From: Candidatus Thalassarchaeaceae archaeon
Lineage (GTDB): Archaea > Thermoplasmatota > Poseidoniia > Poseidoniales > Thalassarchaeaceae
NCBI GenBank assembly: GCA_030745885.1
Contig: JASLNR010000063.1
Span: 1 to 57,265 of the forward strand
Reading direction: 5' to 3'
Length of the DNA: 57,265 nucleotides
The notes below the pieces were generated by a model that had not been told where the DNA came from, searched no databases, and saw only the letters and a list, made by a program, of their open reading frames with translations. Positions 8,402-15,935 of the stretch are shown one piece after another. A program made the translations under genes and the position numbers. Every line of letters begins with the position of its first letter. Position 1 is the first letter of the stretch.

Positions 8402-8740
8402 ATGCCCATGCAATGCGTCGTGGTCATCGTGAAGGAATTGGTTTCCATTGCCGATTGGGATGAGGTGATGACCAAGGAGAGAGTTCTGGTCATGGTTTCA
8501 AAGAGTGACTGCGACGAATGCGAGGCTGCGCTGGCCGGCATATCTTGTCTAGGGGCAGAAGACGTCCGCATTCTGTCCCTAGACAATCCCGAGGCATCGC
8601 CGCTGAAGGCCGAACTTGAGTGGTTGGGGGTGGAAGTCGACGTGGTCCCCTTCTGGAGGCTCTTCGTTGGCGGCGAGGTCGGTGGAACCGTTCGTGGTCC
8701 GAACCTCGAACGAGTCAGGTCGATGCTTTCCGAGTCGTAG
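8402..8740 (+). CDS. Thioredoxin-like protein with CxxC motif
   Basis: Small protein of about 112 aa with a thioredoxin-like arrangement: a strand-rich segment ERVLVMVSKSDCDECEAAL carrying CDEC (positions of the usual CGPC), then DVRILSLDNPEA, a VDVVPFWRLFVGGEVGGTVRG stretch with the expected cis-Pro (VPF), and a C-terminal helix. The start at 8402 or 8408 (MPMQ) is preferred because the longer reading frame from 8324 would run into the divergent peroxiredoxin gene. It is probably a thiol-disulfide carrier, possibly the electron donor to the adjacent peroxiredoxin (inference from gene order). Its stop is 4 nt from the convergent argS end. Confidence 0.75.
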   Translation: MPMQCVVVIVKELVSIADWDEVMTKERVLVMVSKSDCDECEAALAGISCLGAEDVRILSLDNPEASPLKAELEWLGVEVDVVPFWRLFVGGEVGGTVRGPNLERVRSMLSES

Positions 8741-8744
8741 TAGG

Positions 8745-10490
8745 TCACATCCTCTGCGGGACCGCGATTCCAAGCAGCCCCAGACCGAGCTCCAGCTCCC
8801 TCGCTGTCAGGTCGCACAGGGCAAGCCTGCTGTGAACGGTGCTCTCGTCCTCGGCTGAGAGAACTGGGCATGCCTCGTAGAACGAGGCGAAGGCCGAAGC
8901 GATCGAATGCAGATGGGCACAGAGCCTATGCGGAATGTATGCATGGGTGGACTCATCCACTACTGCTGCGAAGTCAGTTAGTCGGCGAGCCAGTAGGCAT
9001 TCCTCAGGTAGGGAACAGGACAGTTTCGATTCGCCCAGGGAACCACGGTCCCCCCCCCACTTGCGGAAGATGCTGCAGATTCTAGCATGGGCGTATTGCA
9101 GGTAAGGGGCCGTATCTCCGTCGAAGGAGAGCATCCTCTCCCAATCGAAGACGTAGTCCTTGGTTCGCTCTGTCGAGAGGTCAGCGTACTTCACCGCTCC
9201 GATACCAACAATCTGCGCCACACGCTCCCGCTGCTCCCCATGAAGGTCTGGGTTCTTCTCCTCGATAGCTGCCCTTGCCCTCGCCACAGCCTCATTTAGT
9301 AGGTCGAAGAGTTTGATCACATCGCCCTCACGACTCTTCAGAACCTTGCCATCAGTGTCCAGAACAGAGCCGAAATTGACGTGGACGGCACTATGGCGCT
9401 CATCCATGAATCCCGCCTGTCTGGCTACTTGAAACACCATCTCGAAGTGCTGCCTCTGCGGTGTTCCGACCACATAGAGGAAGGAGTCGCACCTGAGGCG
9501 CTCAACTCGGTCGATAATGCAGGCGAGGTCGGATGTAGAGTAGTTGTAGCCACCATCGGCCTTCCTGATAATCATCGCGAGGGGTTCGCCCTCGCGATTA
9601 ACCCATCCTCCCGGGTAGGCGACATCGGCCCCCTCGCTGTTCTCGAGAATACCTGCATCCTCCAAACGCCCCATCACCACTGGTAGGAGGTCCTGATAGC
9701 TCGACTCCCCCCTTATGTCGTCGTCCGTCAATAGAACGCCCAACAACGAGTATACCTCGTTGAAGTAACGCATCGACTCGTTGACAAGGACTCTCCACAG
9801 GCGCAGTGTCTCCTCGTCGCCACCTTGGAGCAGCACCACGCGCTGCCTTGATCGTTCGGCGAACCCCATATCGCTGACGAACTTGGCGCGGGCTTGCTTG
9901 TAGAAGGAGTCGAGATCACCGACCCCCAAGTCATTGGCCGCCTCGTCCTCCCCGAGGTCGAGAAGGTGTTCGATTAGCATGCCAAATGGCGTGCCCCAAT
10001 CACCAACATGGTTCTCACGATGCACGAGGTGTCCCCTGTACTCAAGCATCCTGACTATAGCATCGCCGATCACAGTAGAACGGAGGTGCCCGACGTGCAT
10101 CTCCTTGGCAACGTTGGGAGCTGAGTAGTCCACTGCGTAGGTCCGACGTTCCTCGGGGCCTATTCCCAGCCGTGGATCCGGCATCAGATTCTCTATGCGC
10201 CTGGAGAGCCAGGACGGTTGTGCTCGGAAATTGACGAATCCGCTGATTGAAGAGACATCAGCGATTCCTTCCAAGGCATCTCCGATGAGATCGACAACCT
10301 CGTCAGAGATTTCCAATGGAGGTCTTCCCAGGGTTTTGGACAGCGCATGGCACGGTAGAGCTGCATCCCCATGGTCCTCCACAGTCGCGCGCCCGAATAG
10401 CGGTGCCCATTCGGTCTCGTCAACACCAATTTTCGACATGACCTCGGCCAATGCGGGTCGGGCATCCTCAATCAGGTCCCTCATCTTCAC
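8745..10490 (-). CDS. argS: Arginyl-tRNA synthetase
   Basis: Class I aminoacyl-tRNA synthetase charging tRNA-Arg, 581 aa. An N-terminal Add-1-type region (about 1-110) precedes the Rossmann catalytic core, which has the HIGH motif as HVGH (about 132-135) in SAPNVAKEMHVGHLRST. The ArgRS-typical segment YNYSTSDLACI is visible, followed by GDVIKLFDLLNEAVARA and a DALR-type anticodon-binding domain at the C-terminus, with QYAHARICSIFRKWG at its beginning. A canonical KMSKS is not seen, which is common in ArgRS. It lies 4 nt downstream of the aRF1 gene on the same strand, so the two translation genes probably form an operon. Confidence 0.95.
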   Translation of the reverse strand: MKMRDLIEDARPALAEVMSKIGVDETEWAPLFGRATVEDHGDAALPCHALSKTLGRPPLEISDEVVDLIGDALEGIADVSSISGFVNFRAQPSWLSRRIENLMPDPRLGIGPEERRTYAVDYSAPNVAKEMHVGHLRSTVIGDAIVRMLEYRGHLVHRENHVGDWGTPFGMLIEHLLDLGEDEAANDLGVGDLDSFYKQARAKFVSDMGFAERSRQRVVLLQGGDEETLRLWRVLVNESMRYFNEVYSLLGVLLTDDDIRGESSYQDLLPVVMGRLEDAGILENSEGADVAYPGGWVNREGEPLAMIIRKADGGYNYSTSDLACIIDRVERLRCDSFLYVVGTPQRQHFEMVFQVARQAGFMDERHSAVHVNFGSVLDTDGKVLKSREGDVIKLFDLLNEAVARARAAIEEKNPDLHGEQRERVAQIVGIGAVKYADLSTERTKDYVFDWERMLSFDGDTAPYLQYAHARICSIFRKWGGDRGSLGESKLSCSLPEECLLARRLTDFAAVVDESTHAYIPHRLCAHLHSIASAFASFYEACPVLSAEDESTVHSRLALCDLTARELELGLGLLGIAVPQRM

Positions 10491-10494
10491 AGCC

Positions 10495-11742
10495 TCATGC
10501 GATAGGGTACCTCAACAGGGCAGCGATGCCTCCAAATGCGGTGTTTAGGGTTGCCCCCTCCTCGGTGTCGAGGGAGATTAGTCTTACTTCGGCAGAGGTG
10601 TGACTAGCGAGGATTGTCAACTCATCAATCAGCTCCATGGTGCTTTCAGAGTCCTCGTGTACGTTATCGGATTTGCACTCAGGGCAATCTGGAACATCCG
10701 ATATCCTGTTCTGAGTCTCCTTCCATTCGTACTTGCAAACCTTGCACAGTAAAGCGACGCGCCTCTTGCTCAAAGCCTCCGAAAGCAGTAAGGAAGCCAC
10801 TGCCCCCTGTTCGAGGGCCAATCTCACCATTGCCTCGCCGTAGGTTGCCTTGGGAGCGCTCTGCATCACCTCACGCAGGAACCCGTCTACTAGGGTCCGC
10901 TCGCGATCAAGTTCGATTTGGTCCATCATGGAGCCAGCCCTTTGGATCAACTCCCTCAGGCCGCTCTCGTTCGAGTATCCGACATCGAAGAATGGCTCCG
11001 TGATGAGTTTCTTGATTTCGTGATGGAAGTAGTCGTGCTTGACCACGTAGTCCTTGGTTGCTCCCGGTCCTCCAATAATGACTCCCCTAAGGTCTTGAGT
11101 CATGGGCAGCCAGTAGTTGCAGGCTCTCTCTGTGGCCTTCTTGAAGAACTTGTGAGCGGCCTCCTCTATGAGACGCTCGAAGCGTTGCGCTGATTGGCCG
11201 CCCCGTCCGTGCTTGGAAGGGACCAGAGAGGTGATGTGCTCTTGGCAGTGAAGGCGCTTGCCGGAAGCCAAACCATAGGCGGCCTCGGAGCGATCGATTA
11301 CAAAGAGGCCATACGAGGTTCGATCGATGAGCATCTCCTCGAGCTGGCTGATCTCGAATGAGGAGTCGCATCTGTACCTGAACGAGGAGAATGGTTCGGG
11401 GGGATCGTCTATCACGGTGGTGACGAGTCTCGTCTTGTTGTTGCCAACGATGACGTGACCGACGAATATGGCAATGCCACCTTCGCCGGGGGTCTTGTAA
11501 CGGTTTATCGTGGAAACAGCTGATTCGATAGCGTCTGAAACGTGCTTCCTAGTCGACTTCGACTTGATATTGGCAGCCTGGCCGGCCTCTTGGCTCAACT
11601 GCTGCCTTACATCGTGAATCATGCGATCAGGGGGTATGACCACCGTGACTAGTTCGGTGCCCATTCCCCTCATCTCGGAGAGTTCCTTTACAGCCTTCTT
11701 CAGCCGCAGCCTCCGCTGCTGTTGCGCGAGCTCTTCGGACAT
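10495..11742 (-). CDS. prf1: Peptide chain release factor aRF1
   Basis: Archaeal/eukaryotic-type class I release factor, 415 aa, the normal length. The N domain carries the stop-codon-recognition NIKS motif (residues 58-61, AANIKSKSTR) and YxCxxxF-like YRCDSSF (about 123-129). The M domain carries the catalytic GGQ loop (about 181-183, HGRGGQSAQRF). The C domain holds a four-Cys zinc-ribbon insertion (CKVCKYEW ... CPEC). It releases the completed peptide at all three stop codons on the ribosome. It is an archaeal marker gene and argues strongly against a bacterial source for the window. It is divergent from pyrH, with a 96-nt region between the starts. Confidence 0.97.
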   Translation of the reverse strand: MSEELAQQQRRLRLKKAVKELSEMRGMGTELVTVVIPPDRMIHDVRQQLSQEAGQAANIKSKSTRKHVSDAIESAVSTINRYKTPGEGGIAIFVGHVIVGNNKTRLVTTVIDDPPEPFSSFRYRCDSSFEISQLEEMLIDRTSYGLFVIDRSEAAYGLASGKRLHCQEHITSLVPSKHGRGGQSAQRFERLIEEAAHKFFKKATERACNYWLPMTQDLRGVIIGGPGATKDYVVKHDYFHHEIKKLITEPFFDVGYSNESGLRELIQRAGSMMDQIELDRERTLVDGFLREVMQSAPKATYGEAMVRLALEQGAVASLLLSEALSKRRVALLCKVCKYEWKETQNRISDVPDCPECKSDNVHEDSESTMELIDELTILASHTSAEVRLISLDTEEGATLNTAFGGIAALLRYPIA

Positions 11743-11838
11743 GTCGTTCCTCCGTGAATTGCCGCAATGGGCGGCATTTCAACCCTTCAGCGCGTCTCGA
11801 GCGTAGGCATTGAAAGGCAGGGGGTCCACCAAGGGTCG

Positions 11839-12540
11839 ATGGCGACGGTAGTCGTGGCGTTGGGTGGCAGCCTGCTGCGTCCCGAGGTGGAGGAGCGTCA
11901 CGATTGGCTCTTGGAGCTGGTTTCCATAGTGAGGGACCGTGTAGCCATTGGTGACCGCTTTGGCCTTGTGGTCGGCGGTGGTGCACCGGCGAGGGAGGGT
12001 ATTGAACTGGCACGCCCCATTATCGATGACATCAGTCATCTAGACAAAATTGGAATCGCCGCAACCCGCCTGAATGCCACCATCATCAGAGAGGCATTGG
12101 CCGATGAGGGCATTCCCGTCTCGGACTCAATCCCCCAGAGCGTGGACGAGGCCGTCGAGGCCCTACTAAGTCACAAGGTGATTGTGATGGGCGGCACCGT
12201 CCCAGGCCACACTACCGACGCAGTCGCAATCCAACTGGCCATAGATTGCGGGGCTGGCAAGTGCATCATCGCTACCAATGTCGCGAAGGTCCATGAGCAG
12301 GACCCAAATGAGAATCCGAGGGCTAAGGCTTTCGACAGACTCACGCTGGAGCAGTTGCAATCGATCGTCGGGCCGGCGGAACATGCCAAGGCAGGGAGCT
12401 CGCAAGTCGTGGACCCCGTTGGCGTGGGAGAAGCCGTGAAGCATGGCCTCCCCTTGGACATCCTAGACGGAAGGAAGCCACAGAATATCCGCTTAGCCCT
12501 CGAAGGCGGTGACTTCGGCGGAACCGTAGTGGCCAGGTGA
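11839..12540 (+). CDS. pyrH: UMP kinase, archaeal type (amino acid kinase family)
   Basis: 233-aa amino-acid-kinase-fold enzyme converting UMP to UDP. The start at 11839 (MATVVVALGGSLL) is chosen because it begins exactly at the first beta strand and Gly-rich phosphate loop; an in-frame ATG at 11767 would add an unrelated leader. Visible: GLVVGGGAPARE, the substrate-site segment HKVIVMGGTVPGHTTDAVA, the nucleotide-binding IIATNVAKVHEQDP, and a C-terminal KAGSSQVVDPVG. The length and motifs match archaeal UMP kinase better than the longer bacterial PyrH or carbamate kinase. It is divergent from aRF1 and 4 nt upstream of a zinc-ribbon membrane protein. Confidence 0.88.
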   Translation: MATVVVALGGSLLRPEVEERHDWLLELVSIVRDRVAIGDRFGLVVGGGAPAREGIELARPIIDDISHLDKIGIAATRLNATIIREALADEGIPVSDSIPQSVDEAVEALLSHKVIVMGGTVPGHTTDAVAIQLAIDCGAGKCIIATNVAKVHEQDPNENPRAKAFDRLTLEQLQSIVGPAEHAKAGSSQVVDPVGVGEAVKHGLPLDILDGRKPQNIRLALEGGDFGGTVVAR

Positions 12541-12544
12541 TATA

Positions 12545-12856
12545 TTGAGTCGTAAGGAAACCATCCTCAAGGCTGCACGAAGGACGGCTCAGGAGGCACG
12601 TGCAGCGGCCTCACGCGGGAGGGATTCCCGTGCTAGCAGGCAGGCCGAATCTGGAGTCAGGTCGCACAGACACTGTGTGGTATGCTGGACGCCTATCCCC
12701 CTGGACAACGACCCGCCAATCTGTGGCAAAGACGATTGCGCCACCATGCAGGGAAAGAAGGAACGGTCCAGACGAAGGCTGACCTTCATGATGTACCTCT
12801 TCCCCGCCATCGCCGTATTCTTCGTGATTCTCGAAGTCTTGGGGCCGTCAGGTTGA
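12545..12856 (+). CDS. Small zinc-ribbon membrane protein (DUF2116-like)
   Basis: 103-aa protein starting at TTG 12545, with GGTGA upstream. A basic Ala/Arg-rich N-terminus (about 1-40) precedes a treble-clef or zinc-ribbon-like segment HRHCVVCWTPIPLDNDPPICG..C with four spaced Cys (about 44-65), then a basic stretch ERSRRRLT and one C-terminal transmembrane helix (about 81-100). The order zinc ribbon then tail anchor matches DUF2116-type archaeal proteins, whose function is unknown. It sits 4 nt after pyrH and is probably co-transcribed. Confidence 0.75.
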   Translation: MSRKETILKAARRTAQEARAAASRGRDSRASRQAESGVRSHRHCVVCWTPIPLDNDPPICGKDDCATMQGKKERSRRRLTFMMYLFPAIAVFFVILEVLGPSG

Positions 12857-12883
12857 ATCGGCAGGGCATCAGGGGATGATTCC

Positions 12884-13471
12884 ATGATGGTCAGAATCAT
12901 GTCCGTTCTTCCCGGTCTGGTCGGTCTTGCCTGTGCAGTCATTCTCATCGCAAGCCTAGTAGGATATCACTCCGATGAATCAGATATGGGGGTCCCAATA
13001 GTCCCGTGCTCGGACGAAGATTCGGTAGGTTGCCAAGTGGGAATGACTGGTGAGGACCTCTCTGTGCCCATCGCATTCATGCTGCTCGATATCAAGCTCG
13101 AGGCTGAGTGGGAGAAACCGGAAAGGAGTTGGTTGGCCGTGGTCGACGCTGCCGCTGTGGACGATTGCCCGCCCGACCCGAATGGCCTCACCACCTGTAC
13201 TGGTGAGGACTTCGCGGATTACATCGTCGCGGGCGGGTCGGATTCGGACGGCTCGCTGATTTTCGAACTCAGCCCTGGAGACTATCGATTCATCACCGCT
13301 GGCAAGGACGGCTCCACCCTCGACTCGCAATCGGTGACGCTGAGCACCTCGGTTCACATGAACAACTACTTCGAGATTGCACTAGCCATCGTATCCGTGC
13401 TACTCTTTGCTGGGGCTGGCGAGATGGCGTTCCCGATGCGAAACCTGTGGAAGCGCTTCAGGGATGCTTAG
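12884..13471 (+). CDS. Hypothetical membrane protein with two transmembrane helices
   Basis: 195-aa protein, not recognised. It has an N-terminal hydrophobic helix (about 5-27), an extracytoplasmic acidic domain (about 28-160) with paired Cys residues (PCSDEDSVGC, DDCPPDPNGLTTC) that could form disulfides, and a second helix (about 163-183) followed by a short basic cytoplasmic tail (RNLWKRFRDA). The layout suggests an outward-facing beta-rich domain held by both ends. It follows the zinc-ribbon protein on the same strand. Confidence 0.7.
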   Translation: MMVRIMSVLPGLVGLACAVILIASLVGYHSDESDMGVPIVPCSDEDSVGCQVGMTGEDLSVPIAFMLLDIKLEAEWEKPERSWLAVVDAAAVDDCPPDPNGLTTCTGEDFADYIVAGGSDSDGSLIFELSPGDYRFITAGKDGSTLDSQSVTLSTSVHMNNYFEIALAIVSVLLFAGAGEMAFPMRNLWKRFRDA

Positions 13472-13528
13472 GGATTTGGGTTCAGCATCCTTGAAGAGCC
13501 CCATCTCGGTGGACCGAACGTGGCGGGT

Positions 13529-13648
13529 ATGGCGTGTCCGAATTGCGGTTCTTCCATTGAAGTCGATAGGGAAAAGGGGCTTGCCCAGTCCTACGGGGGC
13601 TATGACCTGTTTTGCGTGGTCTGCGGCCACGTTTGGCACATTGAATGA
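13529..13648 (+). CDS. Zinc-ribbon microprotein (39 aa)
   Basis: A 39-residue open frame starting MACPNCGSSIEV and ending CVVCGHVWHIE, with two CxxC knuckles about 23 residues apart, the minimal zinc-ribbon layout. An in-frame GTG at 13520 would add three residues. It lies in the gap between the two-helix membrane protein and the convergent NOG1-like GTPase, ending 7 nt from the latter. Tiny zinc ribbons of this type are common in archaea and are often missed by length cut-offs. Function is unknown. Confidence 0.7.
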   Translation: MACPNCGSSIEVDREKGLAQSYGGYDLFCVVCGHVWHIE

Positions 13649-13655
13649 ATGTGCT

Positions 13656-14705
13656 CTATTCAATTCGGCCGTGCTTCTCTTCGGTGCGCGGCCAGTTCTC
13701 GGGGAGCGAGAGGGGGTCGATTATCTCGTCGGCGGCGATAATCTCGATGAGATGCGCCCTCAACTCCTCCAAACCCTCCCCAGTCTCTGCGCTGGTTCGC
13801 ATCTCGTCCCTAACAGACGTGGACTCGAGGAGATCGGATTTGCTGCTGACCACGACGATAGGTCTCTGCGAGATGAGCCCTCGGACCTCCATGAGTAGGT
13901 TCTCCTGCTCCGAGACAGGAGTGGTGGAGCTCTTCGAGTGATCCACTAGGAAGACCAGTGCGTCGCCTAGATGCTCAAGGGCCGCAATCGCCTGCTTCTC
14001 GATCTGGTTCCTCTCGGTCATAGGCCTGTCCAGCAGACCGGGCGTATCGACCATCTGGTAGGACCTCCTTCGATGGACGAAGTGCCCTAGGTGCAGTTGC
14101 TTGGTGGTGAATGGATAGGACGCCACTTGGGGCTCGCCGCTGGATAGGGCGCTGATCAGTGCGGACTTGCCCACGTTGGGCGAGCCTGCTACAACGATGC
14201 ACGGCTCCATGGGATCGATTGACGGCAGCTTACGAAGCGTGTCCCGAGCCTCGCCCAACCACAATACCTGGGGGGATATCTGATTGATGATAGATGAGAG
14301 TCGCCCATAGGCGTGACGCCTGGCCTTGTGGAAGCCATCAATGTCCCTGAGCCTGAGAATCTTTCTCTGGGCCTCCCCGGCGATGCGATGGGACTGCTCT
14401 GCGGCCCACTGTAGGGCAGCCAAGTTTTTTCGGTACGAATCGCAACCCACAGCGGCGTCGACCAGAGCGCGATCGAACTCAGTGAGAGCATTGAGGCTAG
14501 GCCACCTGTCGACGTAGGAGGTCAGCGTCTTGGCGATGACGTCAGAAGCAGATTGGACCATCCTGTTCATCTGCTTCCGGACACGATGGTACTTGTCCGG
14601 GTCCTCGACTAGGTCGGCTAGTTTGCTAGCCCTCCCGAAGGCCTTGTCGAGAATCTCCTGGGGATAGAGGACGGTTGGGATGCTACGCCATTCCACCGAT
14701 GCCAT
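13656..14705 (-). CDS. NOG1-like ribosome-associated GTPase
   Basis: 349-aa TRAFAC-class GTPase. Start chosen at ATG 14705 (MASVEWRSIPTVL), which matches the usual NOG1 N-terminus; a start 36 nt upstream would add a Gly-rich leader. An N-terminal helical NOG1 domain (about 1-160) precedes the G domain: Walker A GSPNVGKS (about 174-181), the switch II motif DTPG in YQMVDTPGLLDRP, and SKSDL as the G4 motif. Archaeal and eukaryotic NOG1 proteins act in large ribosomal subunit maturation. It faces away from the hypothetical gene at 14825, with a 119-nt divergent region between them. Confidence 0.88.
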   Translation of the reverse strand: MASVEWRSIPTVLYPQEILDKAFGRASKLADLVEDPDKYHRVRKQMNRMVQSASDVIAKTLTSYVDRWPSLNALTEFDRALVDAAVGCDSYRKNLAALQWAAEQSHRIAGEAQRKILRLRDIDGFHKARRHAYGRLSSIINQISPQVLWLGEARDTLRKLPSIDPMEPCIVVAGSPNVGKSALISALSSGEPQVASYPFTTKQLHLGHFVHRRRSYQMVDTPGLLDRPMTERNQIEKQAIAALEHLGDALVFLVDHSKSSTTPVSEQENLLMEVRGLISQRPIVVVSSKSDLLESTSVRDEMRTSAETGEGLEELRAHLIEIIAADEIIDPLSLPENWPRTEEKHGRIE

Positions 14706-14824
14706 TGGCTTGCCTCCGTCACCGCCGCCACGGCATCGCACTTCAAGGCATTAGTCGGGTCCGAAACCGTCAGAACGTCCAGTGGGACCCGTTTCTTTTT
14801 CTATGACGACGCGAGCGTCGAAGC

Positions 14825-15274
14825 ATGACAGGAGAACGCAGGGGGAAGCGGGTCGGAGACCTACCAGATTGGGCAATGCGCTTGTACGAGGATTATGGCT
14901 CTCCAAAACTCGAGGACCTAGGGGATGTGTTCCACGGCCCGCTGATGGATCGCAAGTCGGGCCTCAGGAAGGACGATATCATCGAAGTCCTCCTAGACAG
15001 GAGGATGCTGCCCGAAGGCCGCGAGCCGTGGGTAAGGGGGATGCTGATTGGCACCACACGAAACGCCATCGAGATTCTCGACCACAGCGGAGACTTCCGT
15101 TCTGTGGCAAGGGACGTGATTGTCGAAGTCAGGCTGATCACGCACCTTCGAAGGACCTACATCGAGGACCGTGAGCTGCTGAAGTTCGAGAAGGATGACA
15201 TGCGTCGCCGCTCGGAGATGCACGAGAAGGCCGAGAAGACTGGCGAGGGCTACGAGAGCAGCCTTTGGGGCTGA
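14825..15274 (+). CDS. Hypothetical protein, possible small beta-barrel
   Basis: 149-aa soluble protein not assigned to a family. Residues about 74-107 alternate polar and hydrophobic residues (VRGMLIGTTRNAIEIL then VARDVIVEVRLI), a pattern that vaguely resembles an Sm/Lsm-like small beta barrel. The C-terminal third (about 108-149) is highly charged and helical. The gene ends 4 nt before a PCD-like gene, so it likely belongs to the 14825-16948 operon. The Sm-like suggestion is only a guess from pattern. Confidence 0.6.
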   Translation: MTGERRGKRVGDLPDWAMRLYEDYGSPKLEDLGDVFHGPLMDRKSGLRKDDIIEVLLDRRMLPEGREPWVRGMLIGTTRNAIEILDHSGDFRSVARDVIVEVRLITHLRRTYIEDRELLKFEKDDMRRRSEMHEKAEKTGEGYESSLWG

Positions 15275-15278
15275 TGTG

Positions 15279-15605
15279 ATGAGTAGCCTAGCGGAGCGGG
15301 AATGCGTTGCATGCAAAGGCAGCGTGCCGCCGTTGAGCGAGGACGAGTCGGCGGAGCTCTCCGAACATCTGCAAGAGGGCTGGCAGGTGATCGACAACCA
15401 CCACCTGGCTCGCTCGTGGAAGTTTCCTGACTTCGCAAGTGCGATGGGTTTTACGAACAGCTTGGGCGTCATCTGCGAGCAGCAGAACCACCATGCGGAC
15501 TTCGAACTCGGATGGGGGAGGGTGCGGGCGGTAATTTACACTCACAAAATCGACGGACTCACCGAATCTGACTTCGTCCTCGCAGCTAAGTTCGATAGAT
15601 TATGA
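15279..15605 (+). CDS. Pterin-4a-carbinolamine dehydratase-like protein
   Basis: 108-aa PCD/DCoH-family protein. Start at ATG 15279, just after the previous stop; a far-upstream in-frame ATG overlaps the preceding gene. The family motif is visible as EQQNHHADFELGWGRVRAVIYTH (two conserved His plus the following strand), then GLTESDFVLAAKFD. An N-terminal CVACKGSVPPL segment is typical of the stand-alone prokaryotic proteins. Classical PCDs dehydrate 4a-hydroxy-tetrahydropterin; stand-alone members in organisms without aromatic amino acid hydroxylases may act in molybdopterin or other pterin metabolism. The usual HHP motif reads HHA here. Confidence 0.87.
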   Translation: MSSLAERECVACKGSVPPLSEDESAELSEHLQEGWQVIDNHHLARSWKFPDFASAMGFTNSLGVICEQQNHHADFELGWGRVRAVIYTHKIDGLTESDFVLAAKFDRL

Positions 15606-15614
15606 GGTGCCGCG

Positions 15615-15935
15615 TTGCCACATGCACCTTTCCGCAAGCACGTCTTCGTCTGCACAAACGAGCGCGCGAAAGAGCATCCGCGCGGGTGCTGCGCGGACAA
15701 GCGCTCGCTGGAAATCATGACGCGCCTGAAGCGAGCGGCTAGAGCGGAGGGCTTGGACGATGTCAGAGTCAACAAGTCCGGGTGCCTAGACCACTGCGAA
15801 AAGGGACCGTCCTGTGTGGTCTACCCAAAGGGAACATGGTACACGCTTCCGGATGATGACGAGGGGCTGAGAGCAATCCTCAATCACCTCAAGGGCGGTG
15901 AAGCTGCGCGAGAATACATCATGGTGGGCGAATGA
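15615..15935 (+). CDS. Thioredoxin-like [2Fe-2S] ferredoxin
   Basis: 106-aa protein with a TTG start (15615) preceded by GAGGTG. It matches the thioredoxin-fold [2Fe-2S] ferredoxin family: KHVFVCTNERAKEHPRGCC near the N-terminus supplies the first Cys, and NKSGCLDHCEKGPSCVVYP (about 53-71) supplies the later Cys ligands. Such proteins carry electrons or assist Fe-S/NADH-linked reactions in the cytoplasm. It overlaps the next gene, an MDR oxidoreductase, by 4 nt, suggesting a shared transcript with the PCD-like gene. Confidence 0.88.
   Translation: MPHAPFRKHVFVCTNERAKEHPRGCCADKRSLEIMTRLKRAARAEGLDDVRVNKSGCLDHCEKGPSCVVYPKGTWYTLPDDDEGLRAILNHLKGGEAAREYIMVGE

Noticed and set aside
14807..14820. 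CGACGC-GA-GCGTCG dyad before the gene at 14825
   Set aside because: Short, with a 2-nt centre, and only one copy seen; not enough to call an operator.
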